From an uncultured Tissierellia bacterium (GTDB lineage Bacteria; Bacillota; Clostridia; Tissierellales; Peptoniphilaceae), in NCBI GenBank assembly GCA_902489145.1, contig CABTYV010000011.1, positions 1-33,900 on the forward strand: a stretch of 33,900 bases of DNA, read 5' to 3'. Under the pieces are notes generated by a model that had not been told where the DNA came from, searched no databases, and saw only the letters and a list, made by a program, of their open reading frames with translations. The stretch's first letter is position 1, and each line of letters starts with the position of its first letter. Below are positions 1-8,034 of this stretch, piece after piece. Made by a program: the position numbers and the translations under genes.

Positions 1-376
<376 letters not shown>

Positions 377-406
377 GAAATATCTTTTACTATTCGTTGT
401 TAAGAC

Positions 407-524
<118 letters not shown>

Positions 525-530
525 AGGGAA

Positions 531-560
531 GCCCCGAGCATTGCTCGGGGCTTTACTTTA
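531..560 (+). terminator. Intrinsic terminator of the rRNA operon
   Basis: A GC-rich stem pairs GCCCCGAGC (531-539) with GCTCGGGGC (543-551) around a loop of about 3 bases and is followed by the T-rich run TTTACTTTA. It lies 6 bases after the 5S 3' end. Confidence 0.93.
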
Positions 561-626
561 TCTCGCTTTCGCTTTTGCATAGTTCTTTGGATGTGACAGC
601 TGCGCTACCCATAGGGAGGGAAGGGC

Positions 627-2102
627 ATGAAAACAAAACAAGCTTCTAAACAGTGGATTTTCGTCTCAATGGCCTTGATTTTAGTTGCTCTGGGTCATTT
701 GATGCCGGTCCCGGCGGGATGGACGCGATCGGCGCTTCAGGTATCCAGCCTTTTTCTGGCCACCTTGCTCCTATGGATGACCGTATCCATCAGCTGGCCC
801 AGTTTGTTTTGCCTGTGCGGCCTTTGCCTGGTCAATGGCATCAAGAGTGATTTCGTTTGGCAGCAATCCTTTGGTGCGAGCACTTTTGCCTTTTTGGTTT
901 TCACCTTCCTCTGTACCTATGCCTTGTCCACCACCTCGCTGGTGCAAAGGGTGGCGCTCTTTTTCATTCGAAATCCATGGGCCAAACGAGGGCCAGACGG
1001 TTTTTTCATCAGTTATTTTTTGTCCATTCTTTTCTTGGGCTGTTTTCTCTCGCCGACGGTTCTATTTCTTCTATATTTGCCCATTCATGAAGCCATTTGC
1101 GAGGTCTTATCACTAAAAAAAGGCTCTCCCTGGGGGGCCTGTTTGATGATGGGGCTGGCCTTTACCTGTGCCATTGCTTCTGGCATGACGCCTATTGCCC
1201 ATGTGTTTTCCATCATGGCTATGGGCTTTTATCAGGCAATCAGTGGCCAGGCGATTTCGTATGCTTGCTATATGGGCTTTGGGATCACGGTCGGACTCCT
1301 GACCTTCTGTGGGATGCTGTTGCTTTTTAAGATTTTTCTAAGAGGGGATCGGAAGGCACTCGCAGCAAGCTTGACCGCTCAGGAGGCAGAGGCGCTGGAG
1401 CAGGCATTAAAAAAGGGCGCGCGGCCCATCGAAAAGAGAGAAAAAAGTATCTGGCTGATTTTACTAATGGTTTTGGCCTTGTGGCTTTTGCCTTCCTTCC
1501 TGGCGCCAGTTTGGCCCGCTTTTACGGTGAAAATGAAGGCGCTGGGACCGGCTTTTCCGCCTTTGCTGGGCGTGGTCCTTCTGCTCCTCGTTCGCGTGGA
1601 GGGGGAGGCCCTCCTTCCCTTTGAGGCGGCCTTCCAAAAAGGGGTCGCCTGGCCCGCCGTCATGATGGCGGCTGCGACCCTGGCGCTTGGCTCGGCCATT
1701 ACCCACCCCCAGGTGGGGGGCATGAAGATCCTGCAGTCGGCGCTGGTGAGCCAGCTTCAGGGCTTGCCAGCCGGAGCCTTAATCGCCTTCTTTACCATCT
1801 GGGCGGGCCTTCAAACCAATCTCTCTTCCAATATGGTCACGGTCACGGTGGTTTCCTCAGCGGCCCTGCCCCTGGTGATAGCGGGTCAGGGGGGCATCAA
1901 CCCGGCGGCCCTGGCCTGTGTCATCGGTCTGATGGGCTCCTTCTCCTTCGCCACGCCGCCCGCCCATCCCAATATTGCTCTGGCAGGGGCATCCGGCTGG
2001 ACCAGCGCTCGACAAGTCTTCTTCTTTGGTAGCCTACTGCTTCTGATTGCGGTCCTGGTGGTCCTTTTGATCGGTTATCCCTTGGCCAACGCCCTCCTCT
2101 GA
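627..2102 (+). CDS. DASS/SLC13-family anion transporter
   Basis: This 491-residue polytopic membrane protein has about 11-12 hydrophobic segments and resembles the divalent anion:Na+ symporter (DASS/SLC13, CitT/SdcS-like) family, which imports dicarboxylates, citrate or sulfate. The family has two inverted halves, each with a Ser-Asn-Thr tip. Here the second-half tip is recognisable as SSNMVT (400-405), followed by ATPPAHPN (442-449). The first-half tip is replaced by LSPT near residues 141-144, next to LYLPI. That change to a substrate/Na+ motif makes the substrate uncertain. The start has a strong purine-rich SD (GGGAGGGAAGGG) just upstream. It is a single gene, convergent with alr, 16 bases from it. 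The family is fairly sure; the substrate is not known. Confidence 0.8.
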   Translation: MKTKQASKQWIFVSMALILVALGHLMPVPAGWTRSALQVSSLFLATLLLWMTVSISWPSLFCLCGLCLVNGIKSDFVWQQSFGASTFAFLVFTFLCTYALSTTSLVQRVALFFIRNPWAKRGPDGFFISYFLSILFLGCFLSPTVLFLLYLPIHEAICEVLSLKKGSPWGACLMMGLAFTCAIASGMTPIAHVFSIMAMGFYQAISGQAISYACYMGFGITVGLLTFCGMLLLFKIFLRGDRKALAASLTAQEAEALEQALKKGARPIEKREKSIWLILLMVLALWLLPSFLAPVWPAFTVKMKALGPAFPPLLGVVLLLLVRVEGEALLPFEAAFQKGVAWPAVMMAAATLALGSAITHPQVGGMKILQSALVSQLQGLPAGALIAFFTIWAGLQTNLSSNMVTVTVVSSAALPLVIAGQGGINPAALACVIGLMGSFSFATPPAHPNIALAGASGWTSARQVFFFGSLLLLIAVLVVLLIGYPLANALL

Positions 2103-2118
2103 GGAGTTGATGCAGGGA

Positions 2119-3282
2119 TCAATTGAGGTAAATGCGGGAAACCCGCGGGGCAATGGAGGTCATGATTTCGTAGGGGATGGTGCCGATGAGCCGGGCCAAT
2201 TCATCGGCCGTAACCGGCGGATCCACACACGGACTTTTGGGCGCCTGCCCAATTAAATAGGCTTTTTCTCCAATGGCGACGCCTGCCTGGCCCGCCATTT
2301 TTCTTTTGGCTTCCAGGTCCGTGACATCGACCATCATTTGGTCCATACAGACCGCCCCTACCTGGGGACAGCGGTGGCCCAGGATCAGAACATCACTTTG
2401 ATTGGTGAGACTTCGAAAATAGCCGTCGGCATAGCCGATCTGCAGGGTGGCAATCCGGCTTTCCCGTTGGGCCCGCCAGCGGTGATTATAGGAGACAGGG
2501 GTGCCTGGCTCGATCGCTTTGACATTGGTGATTTCGGTGCGCCAGCAAAAAACCGGCGCAAGGTCCAGGGGAAATTCTGCTTTCACAAAATCGGAGGGGT
2601 AGATGCCGTACAGACCGATCCCCAGACGGACCGCGTCCAGGGCAAATTCGGGATGTCGCAGGAGGCCTGCATCATTGCAAATATGGCGGATGGGGACGGG
2701 ATAGCCCAGGCGGGTCATCTGCTCGGCTACGGTTTGAAAGCGCTCAAACTGGAGCTGCATATAGCTTTCATCGGCTTCATCGGCACTTGCAAAATGGGTG
2801 TACATGCCCTCCAATTGCAGGTGATCCAGCTGGCAAATCGCTTTGATTTTTTCCATCAGGTCCGGATCCTGCCACATCATCCCGATCCGGGAGTGGCCGG
2901 TATCAAGGCCCAGATGAAAGGGCGTCCGACGGCCCTGGCGTCTGGCTTCTTCGTTGAGGGCCCGGGCCGAATCCAAATCAAACAGGGTGGGGCGAATGGC
3001 ATAGCGGACCAGGGTGGGATACCATTCATGGGTCACATAGCTCAGGCAAAGCAGGGGCTTTTTGATGCCCCCTTCGATCAGGCTCATCGCCTCCTCCGGG
3101 ACCGCAATGCAAAAGCCGTCGACCTGATCCTCCAGGCGTTTGGCAATGGATAAAGCCCCTAGTCCATAGGCATCGGCCTTGACTACAGCAAAAATTTTCT
3201 GTCCATGGGTCTTTGCCTTCAGTGCACTTAGATTATGTTCGATGGAAGCCAGGTCCACTAATAGCTGGTTATTGGTTGTCAT
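2119..3282 (-). CDS. alr: Alanine racemase
   Basis: Cytoplasmic PLP enzyme interconverting L- and D-alanine for peptidoglycan precursors. The protein is 387 residues, normal for fold-type III alanine racemases. The PLP lysine is K35 in VVKADAYG; the histidine usual after this motif is leucine here. The catalytic tyrosine of the C-terminal domain is Y265 in TPVSYNHRW. DTGHSRIG (127-134) corresponds to the usual DTGxxRxG, and YGIYPS is at 225-230. The start at 3282 was chosen over a longer frame reaching 3405 because GGGGGC lies just upstream and homology begins at MTTNNQ. It is transcribed away from the DUF2975 operon. No clear promoter of its own was found. D-Ala supply fits the mreB and deacetylase genes nearby, but no operon is implied. 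Confidence 0.95.
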   Translation of the reverse strand: MTTNNQLLVDLASIEHNLSALKAKTHGQKIFAVVKADAYGLGALSIAKRLEDQVDGFCIAVPEEAMSLIEGGIKKPLLCLSYVTHEWYPTLVRYAIRPTLFDLDSARALNEEARRQGRRTPFHLGLDTGHSRIGMMWQDPDLMEKIKAICQLDHLQLEGMYTHFASADEADESYMQLQFERFQTVAEQMTRLGYPVPIRHICNDAGLLRHPEFALDAVRLGIGLYGIYPSDFVKAEFPLDLAPVFCWRTEITNVKAIEPGTPVSYNHRWRAQRESRIATLQIGYADGYFRSLTNQSDVLILGHRCPQVGAVCMDQMMVDVTDLEAKRKMAGQAGVAIGEKAYLIGQAPKSPCVDPPVTADELARLIGTIPYEIMTSIAPRVSRIYLN

Positions 3283-3415
3283 TTTGCCCCCTTGCCCGGT
3301 CAGCGGGTCCTTGAGATTCCCTTCATTGTAGCACAGTTGCAGGCTGGAGGGAAAAGCACACCCGAACAAGTCGGCCGGGGGCTTGTAAAATTTATTGAAA
3401 ATCAATAAAAAAAGC

Positions 3416-3444
3416 TTGAATAACGATAATACTCCATCTATACT
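3416..3444 (+). promoter_or_regulatory. Sigma-A-like promoter of the DUF2975-XRE-DRL-ispDF operon
   Basis: The -35 element TTGAAT (3416-3421) and -10 element TATACT (3439-3444) are separated by 17 bases. The predicted start near 3451 lies only about 15 bases before the first ATG, just upstream of the SD AAGGAGG. No other convincing promoter is seen between here and ispF, so it may drive all five genes. Confidence 0.65.
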
Positions 3445-3465
3445 GGAAAAGAAAAAGGAGGGACT

Positions 3466-3945
3466 ATGAAACGATGGCGTATGCTGGTGATTCAGCTTTT
3501 GCTGCTCTTGACCTGTATCTTAGTGATTTATGTGGCTTTTGGCCCCGTGGTGGCACTTTCCCACGAAATGGCGCAGAGCTTCCCCCGCATGGCAGTTTAT
3601 CGGCCCTGGATTTTGGTGATGGCCTGGATCATTCTGTTGGGCGTGGTGGTTTGCTCTGGTATCCTGCTGATCGCGGCCAATAAGCTTTATCGGTCGCCCC
3701 AGAGTCTCTACTCCTTCTCCAGCTTTGTCAGCCTCAAGGGGGCGGCCAAGGCTTTAGAGGTGAGCCAGATGACGGCGGGATTATTGATCCTGCTGCTCCT
3801 GGTTTCCGGAGCGGGTCTCTTTTTTGTTTTCTTTCTGGCCGTGGGCCTGCTGCTTTCCCTTTTAGCCAGCCAGGTCATGCGCCTGTTTGCCGAGGTCATC
3901 CGAGAGGCTTCGGATATGCAGGATGATTTGAAATTTACGATTTGA
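3466..3945 (+). CDS. DUF2975 family membrane protein
   Basis: This 159-residue protein has four hydrophobic segments (about residues 7-27, 45-70, 101-121 and 122-138) and a charged C-terminal tail ending in DLKFTI. Size, topology and tail match DUF2975, a family almost always encoded beside a small XRE regulator, as here. Its biochemical role is not established; such pairs are often thought of as membrane sensor plus DNA-binding partner, which is inference. The ATG has a strong SD (AAGGAGG, 4 bases away). The XRE gene starts 7 bases downstream, and the isoprenoid genes follow in the same direction. Confidence 0.8.
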   Translation: MKRWRMLVIQLLLLLTCILVIYVAFGPVVALSHEMAQSFPRMAVYRPWILVMAWIILLGVVVCSGILLIAANKLYRSPQSLYSFSSFVSLKGAAKALEVSQMTAGLLILLLLVSGAGLFFVFFLAVGLLLSLLASQVMRLFAEVIREASDMQDDLKFTI

Positions 3946-3952
3946 GCGGCCT

Positions 3953-4162
3953 ATGCGGATACGAGTGGAATTAGATTTGATGCTGGTAAAAAGGAAGATG
4001 ACCCTAACCGAGCTTTCGGACCGGGTGGGGATCACCATGGCGAATTTGTCAATTTTAAAAACGGGCAAGGCCAAGGCCATTCGCTTTACGACCCTGGCGG
4101 CCATCTGCGAGAGCCTGGACTGTCAACCGGGGGATATCCTGGTCTACGAAAAAGAAGGATGA
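3953..4162 (+). CDS. Small XRE/Cro-CI-type transcriptional regulator
   Basis: This 69-residue protein is essentially one helix-turn-helix domain of the YozG-like group. The recognition region reads LTELSDRVGITMANLSILKT (residues 18-37), followed by FTTLAAICESLDCQPGDILVY, a typical Cro/CI C-terminal half. It has no sensor or oligomerisation domain. The SD is weak, so translation may depend on coupling with the DUF2975 gene 7 bases upstream. The downstream oxidoreductase begins at the stop codon. Targets are unknown; autoregulation of this operon is the simplest guess, and the promoter at 3416-3444 would be the place to look. Confidence 0.88.
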   Translation: MRIRVELDLMLVKRKMTLTELSDRVGITMANLSILKTGKAKAIRFTTLAAICESLDCQPGDILVYEKEG

Positions 4163-4164
4163 TT

Positions 4165-5436
4165 ATGGCACATATTTTAGAGGAATTGAGGGCAATGGAT
4201 CAGGCCGAACGGCCCATCCGCATTGGCCTGATCGGTGGCGGTCAGATGGGCCTGGGCCTAGCGGGCCAGCTGCCCCACGTGCCCGGCCTGATCCTCACGG
4301 GCATCTGTGACCACCATCAGGAAAAGGTGGACCAGCTGATGGCCGTCTATCAGGCAGAACGGACGCGGGTGAGCGATGGAAACGCGCGCGCCTGGCCCTT
4401 ACGGGGGTCAGTTGATTTTCGGTCGATTGTCGATTGGGACGCCGTGGATGTCGTGGTGGAAGCGACTGGTACGACGGAGACGGCGGCGCAGGTCGCCCTG
4501 GCCTGCCTGGCCGCCCGGAAGCACCTGGTCCTGCTCAATGTGGAGGTGGATATCACGATTGGCCCCCTCCTCCATAAGCGTTTCGAAGCGGCTGGATTGA
4601 TCTATACGGGCTCCAATGGGGATGAACCGGCGGAGACGCTAAAGCTCTTCCGTATGGCCCAGACCATGGGCCTGCAACCTTTGGTCGCAGGCAAAGGGAA
4701 GAATAATCGAATTGATTATGGGGCCAATCCGGACACCTGTCGGGCAGAGGCAAATGCGCGGGGGATGAATCCTAAGATGTTGGCCTCCTTTAAGGACGGC
4801 ACCAAGACCATGGCAGAAATGACCCTATTGTCCAATGCGACGGGGTTTATTCCCGACGTGCCGGGGATGCACGGGATTACGGGGGATCTTTCGGAAACCC
4901 TGGCCAAGCTTCAGAAGCGAGAAGAGGGCGGCATTTTGTCGGACTATGGTCGGGTCGACTATGTCAATGGCCTGGCGCCGGGGGTCTTTGTCATCGCCCA
5001 GGCGCCCAATCGCTGGGTGGCGGAGGAGCTGCGATACATGATGCAGCAAAAGGGCGATCATTTTATCTTCTATCGGCCCTTCCACCTGGGCAGCCTGGAG
5101 ACCCCGCTTACGATTGCCCGCGCTTTTCTCCACAAGGAGATGGCCATCACCCCCCTTCCGGGGGGGCCTGTTTGCGATACGGTTTGCGTGGCCAAAAAGG
5201 ATTTGCCGGCGGGCTGTCTTTTAGACGGCATGGGGGGCTACTGCTTACGGGGGCGGATTGAGACCCGGCTGATGGTGCAGAAAGAGGGGCATGTGCCGCT
5301 GGGGCTGATTGCGGGCGATTGCCGGACCAAGCGGGCGATCCGGGAGGGAGAAGTGTTGACCTGGGCGGATCTGGCCCTGGATGAGTCGACAACGATCGTC
5401 CAGCTTCGAAGGGAACAGGAGTCCGAACCGTGTTAA
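4165..5436 (+). CDS. DXR-like (DRL/DXR-II) SAF-domain oxidoreductase, probable MEP-pathway enzyme
   Basis: This 423-residue protein has an N-terminal Rossmann fold with GGGQMG (residues 24-29) for NAD(P)H, and VVEATGT at about 97-103. Its central region has TGSNGDEP, AGKGKNN and PDVPGMHG, and the C-terminal region (about 330-410) is SAF-like. These blocks match the oxidoreductase family once annotated as homoserine dehydrogenase-like, which includes Brucella DRL. DRL converts 1-deoxy-D-xylulose 5-phosphate to MEP although unrelated to classical DXR. The gene overlaps ispD by 7 bases and is two genes from ispF, which strongly suggests the same role here. Some family members act on other substrates, so activity is inferred. 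The start at 4165 was preferred over ATG 4159 because AGAAGG lies 6 bases upstream of it. Confidence 0.8.
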   Translation: MAHILEELRAMDQAERPIRIGLIGGGQMGLGLAGQLPHVPGLILTGICDHHQEKVDQLMAVYQAERTRVSDGNARAWPLRGSVDFRSIVDWDAVDVVVEATGTTETAAQVALACLAARKHLVLLNVEVDITIGPLLHKRFEAAGLIYTGSNGDEPAETLKLFRMAQTMGLQPLVAGKGKNNRIDYGANPDTCRAEANARGMNPKMLASFKDGTKTMAEMTLLSNATGFIPDVPGMHGITGDLSETLAKLQKREEGGILSDYGRVDYVNGLAPGVFVIAQAPNRWVAEELRYMMQQKGDHFIFYRPFHLGSLETPLTIARAFLHKEMAITPLPGGPVCDTVCVAKKDLPAGCLLDGMGGYCLRGRIETRLMVQKEGHVPLGLIAGDCRTKRAIREGEVLTWADLALDESTTIVQLRREQESEPC

Positions 5437-6155
5437 CAGCGATCATCACGGCGGCGGGGCAGGCCACGCGCATGGGCGGCTTCAATAAGCTATTTGCAGA
5501 TCTGGGTGGGGCGCCGGTATTAGCGAGGAGCCTGGAAGGTCTGTACGAGAGCGGAGCCATTGACCACTTTATTCTTTTGATTCAGGAGCAGGACCGGATG
5601 CGTCTTAAGGAGACGGTGCTCGCCCCCCTTTTGGCACGCCATCCTGATTTTCCCTATGCCATTGCCCTGGGCGGGGCGCGGCGGGAGGAAACGGTCCAAA
5701 GAGGGCTGGCCCTCCTGCCTGAAAAAACCGATTGGGTCCTGGTCCATGATGGGGCCCGGCCCTTTGTGACCGGGGACCTGGTGCAGGCGGCGATCCATTG
5801 TCTGGAAGAGGGGACGGTGGACGGCTGTGTGGCAGCGGTCCCCGTGCGGGATACCATCAAACGGGTCGACGGATCGGGCCTGGTGGTAGAAACCCCGGTA
5901 CGCGCCAGCCTCTATCAGATTCAGACACCACAGCTGTTCCGAAAGGAAGCGCTGCTAACCGCGTACGAAAAGCCGCTTGAGGAGGGGGAAGAGATCCGAG
6001 ATGATGCGGGCATGCTGGAGCGAATTGGCAGGCGGGTGGCCATTTTTCCTGGCCGGGTGGACAATATCAAGCTTACCTGGCCCATCGATCTGAAGCTGGC
6101 TGAGCTGTTATGGGGGGAGAGAGATGAAAAGAATTCGAACCGGCCTGGGCTATGA
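5430..6155 (+). CDS. ispD: 2-C-methyl-D-erythritol 4-phosphate cytidylyltransferase
   Basis: The enzyme joins CTP and MEP to form CDP-ME in the MEP isoprenoid pathway. The 241 residues include the nucleotide-binding signature AAGQATRMGG (8-17) with K20, HDGARPF (106-112), VPVRDTIK, TPQLF, and NIKLTWPIDL near the C-terminus. The Pro-Ile-Asp variant in the last block is acceptable for IspD. TarI/IspD2 ribitol-phosphate cytidylyltransferases are related, but the overlap with ispF decides for IspD. It starts with GTG inside the end of the DRL gene, with AGGAG a few bases upstream, and overlaps ispF by 32 bases, so the three genes are probably translationally coupled. Confidence 0.95.
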   Translation: MLTAIITAAGQATRMGGFNKLFADLGGAPVLARSLEGLYESGAIDHFILLIQEQDRMRLKETVLAPLLARHPDFPYAIALGGARREETVQRGLALLPEKTDWVLVHDGARPFVTGDLVQAAIHCLEEGTVDGCVAAVPVRDTIKRVDGSGLVVETPVRASLYQIQTPQLFRKEALLTAYEKPLEEGEEIRDDAGMLERIGRRVAIFPGRVDNIKLTWPIDLKLAELLWGERDEKNSNRPGL

Positions 6156-6609
6156 TGTGCACCCCTTTGCGGAGGGGCGCCGCCTGGTTTTGGGTGGCGT
6201 GGAGTTGCCCTTTGAACGGGGTTTGTTAGGCCACTCCGATGCCGATGTTTTGGTTCATGCGATTATGGACAGCCTCTGTGGGGCCCTTTGTTTAGGGGAC
6301 ATTGGGAAGCTCTTTCCGGACACCGATCCGGCCTATCTGAACATCTCCTCTATGATTCTATTAGAAAGGGTAATGGCCCGGGTGCAGGAGGCGGGTTATG
6401 AGCTGGGTAATGTGGATGTCGTGGTTTGTGCCGAGCGGCCCAAGCTGCGCCCCTATATTGATGAGATGCGCCGGCGGCTGGCCCAGGTGCTGGAGGCGCC
6501 CCTGGAGGCGGTATCGATCAAGGCAACTACGACGGAGCATTTAGGCTTCGTGGGTCGGGAGGAGGGCATCGCTGCCATGGCAACGGTTTTGCTCTATCCC
6601 AAGGCCTGA
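6124..6609 (+). CDS. ispF: 2-C-methyl-D-erythritol 2,4-cyclodiphosphate synthase
   Basis: The enzyme cyclises CDP-ME 2-phosphate to MEcPP with loss of CMP. It is 161 residues, the normal length for this homotrimeric enzyme. Zinc ligands are visible as D11 and H13 in GYDVHPF and H45 in DADVLVHAIMD. GDIGKLFPDTDP and the C-terminal KATTTEHLGFVGREEGIAA block are intact. The start has GGGGGAGAG directly upstream and lies inside the ispD 3' end. IspE, G and H are not in the window, so only part of the pathway is clustered here. Confidence 0.97.
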   Translation: MKRIRTGLGYDVHPFAEGRRLVLGGVELPFERGLLGHSDADVLVHAIMDSLCGALCLGDIGKLFPDTDPAYLNISSMILLERVMARVQEAGYELGNVDVVVCAERPKLRPYIDEMRRRLAQVLEAPLEAVSIKATTTEHLGFVGREEGIAAMATVLLYPKA

Positions 6610-6619
6610 TTTGTCCCAA

Positions 6620-6663
6620 GGACTTAGCGCGGGCGGAAAGCAGGGGTGTCAAGTCCGCCTTCT
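6620..6663 (+). terminator. Possible weak terminator or alternative hairpins after ispF
   Basis: GGCGGA (6632-6637) can pair with TCCGCC (6654-6659), followed by TTCTT. Alternatively GGACTT (6620-6625) can pair with AAGTCC (6651-6656); the two stems share the TCC bases. The U-tract is poor and the region overlaps the metK promoter, so termination is doubtful. Confidence 0.3.
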
Positions 6664-6674
6664 TGCTATATAAT
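6646..6674 (+). promoter_or_regulatory. Sigma-A-like promoter of metK
   Basis: A -35-like GTGTCA (6646-6651) and a perfect -10 TATAAT (6669-6674) are 17 bases apart. The predicted start near 6681 gives a leader of about 64 bases, too short for a SAM-I riboswitch. Confidence 0.7.
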
Positions 6675-6710
6675 AAGAGAATGAATCCGATCAGATCGCA
6701 GGGGAACGGA

Positions 6711-6747
6711 AAGGAGCAGGCGGTTTTCACCGCCAGATGGTACGATG
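6711..6747 (+). promoter_or_regulatory. metK translation start region with hairpin between SD and ATG
   Basis: The only good SD, AAGGAG (6711-6716), lies 28 bases from the metK ATG at 6745, which is too far for normal use. Between them GGCGGT (6719-6724) pairs perfectly with ACCGCC (6729-6734) around TTTC. Folding this hairpin leaves about 12 unpaired bases between SD and ATG, a workable spacing. The sequence is visible; the function is inferred. Confidence 0.45.
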
Positions 6748-7947
6748 AGTGAAGAAAGAAGATTATTAACCGCCGAGTCGGTCACCGAAGGTCACCCGGA
6801 TAAGGTTTGTGACCAGATTGCAGATGCGATTTTAGATGAAACCCTTCGCCAGGATCCATTGGCGCGCTGCGCCTGTGAAGTCGCTGCCACCAACGGGATT
6901 GTCTTTATTTTTGGAGAGATTTCCACGGAGGGCTTTGTGGATTTCGATGCCATCACCCGAAGAACCTTGCGCCGGATTGGCTATGACAAGCCTGATACGG
7001 GCTTTGACGGCCGGCACTGTGCAGTTCTGTCCTCCATCCAGGAGCAATCCAGCGATATTGCTCAGGGGGTCGATCGATCGGAGGAGGCGCGTGAGGGCGA
7101 TCAGGATGCGCACGATGCAGCAGGCGCGGGCGATCAGGGCATCATGTTTGGCTATGCCAGCAATGAGACCGACACCCTTATGCCCTTGACCATGGACTTG
7201 GCCAACCGCCTGGCTTTCCGCCTGGCACAGGTGCGCAAGGAGGGCCTGGTGGACCACCTGCGTCCGGACGGAAAAACGCAGGTAGCGGTAGAATATGTGG
7301 ACGGCAAGCCTCGCCGCGTGGATGCGATTTTGATCTCCACCCAGCATGATCCAGAGGTCATCATGAAGGAGCTCAAGGAGCAGCTCTGGATCCAGGTGGT
7401 CCAGCCCTCCATTGACCCGGCCCTGCTGGACTCCGAGACGAAATTCTATGTCAATCCCACCGGTCGATTTGAGTTGGGCGGTCCTGCGGCGGATAGCGGA
7501 CTAACCGGCCGAAAGCTTGTGATCGATACCTATGGAGACCGGGCGCATCACGGGGGTGGCTCCTTCTCCGGCAAGGATCCCTCCAAGGTGGATCGTTCGG
7601 CCACCTACTATGCGCGCTATGTGGCGAAAAATGTGGTTGCCGCTGGACTGGCGGACCGGCTGGAGATCGAATTGGCCTATGCCATTGGCCGTGCGACCCC
7701 CTTCTCGATGGATGTCAATTCCTTCGCTACGGGCAAGCTGCCAGATGAGACGCTGAAGGAGATCATCAATGAGGTCTTCGATTTTCGTCCGCTTGCCATC
7801 ATTGAATCGCTCGATTTAAGACGGCCGATCTACGGAAAAACAGCCGCTTATGGGCATTTTGGAAGGCGAGACATCACCTTCCCGTGGGAGGTTCTGGATC
7901 AAGTGGAAGCCCTCCAGGCTGCAGCAAAAAAACGGGGATTAGCCTAG
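6745..7947 (+). CDS. metK: S-adenosylmethionine synthetase
   Basis: The enzyme makes SAM from methionine and ATP. The protein is 400 residues, the usual length. Family blocks include VTEGHPDKVCDQ near the N-terminus, with the catalytic histidine H17, GAGDQGIMFGYA in the first third, and GGGSFSGKDPSKVDRS followed by YYARYVAKN, which bind phosphates and metal. The C-terminal FGR block is present. It has its own promoter and an unusual start region. No riboswitch was recognised. mreB follows 87 bases later without an obvious terminator between them, so read-through is possible. Confidence 0.98.
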   Translation: MSEERRLLTAESVTEGHPDKVCDQIADAILDETLRQDPLARCACEVAATNGIVFIFGEISTEGFVDFDAITRRTLRRIGYDKPDTGFDGRHCAVLSSIQEQSSDIAQGVDRSEEAREGDQDAHDAAGAGDQGIMFGYASNETDTLMPLTMDLANRLAFRLAQVRKEGLVDHLRPDGKTQVAVEYVDGKPRRVDAILISTQHDPEVIMKELKEQLWIQVVQPSIDPALLDSETKFYVNPTGRFELGGPAADSGLTGRKLVIDTYGDRAHHGGGSFSGKDPSKVDRSATYYARYVAKNVVAAGLADRLEIELAYAIGRATPFSMDVNSFATGKLPDETLKEIINEVFDFRPLAIIESLDLRRPIYGKTAAYGHFGRRDITFPWEVLDQVEALQAAAKKRGLA

Positions 7948-8034
7948 GGGAAGACTCGGACCTCGCTCCAGGGGAGACGGGACGTTCTTAGAAAAAGTCA
8001 GAGACAAGATCGGAAGGGAATTGAAGGAAAAAGT

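Noticed and set aside
2090..2118. Terminator between the DASS gene and alr
   Set aside because: Only the tiny palindrome CTCCTC-T-GAGGAG is present at the stop codon, without a loop or T-run.
6675..6744. SAM riboswitch before metK
   Set aside because: The leader is only about 64 bases and lacks the SAM-I, SAM-II or SAM-III core sequences; only a small hairpin is present.
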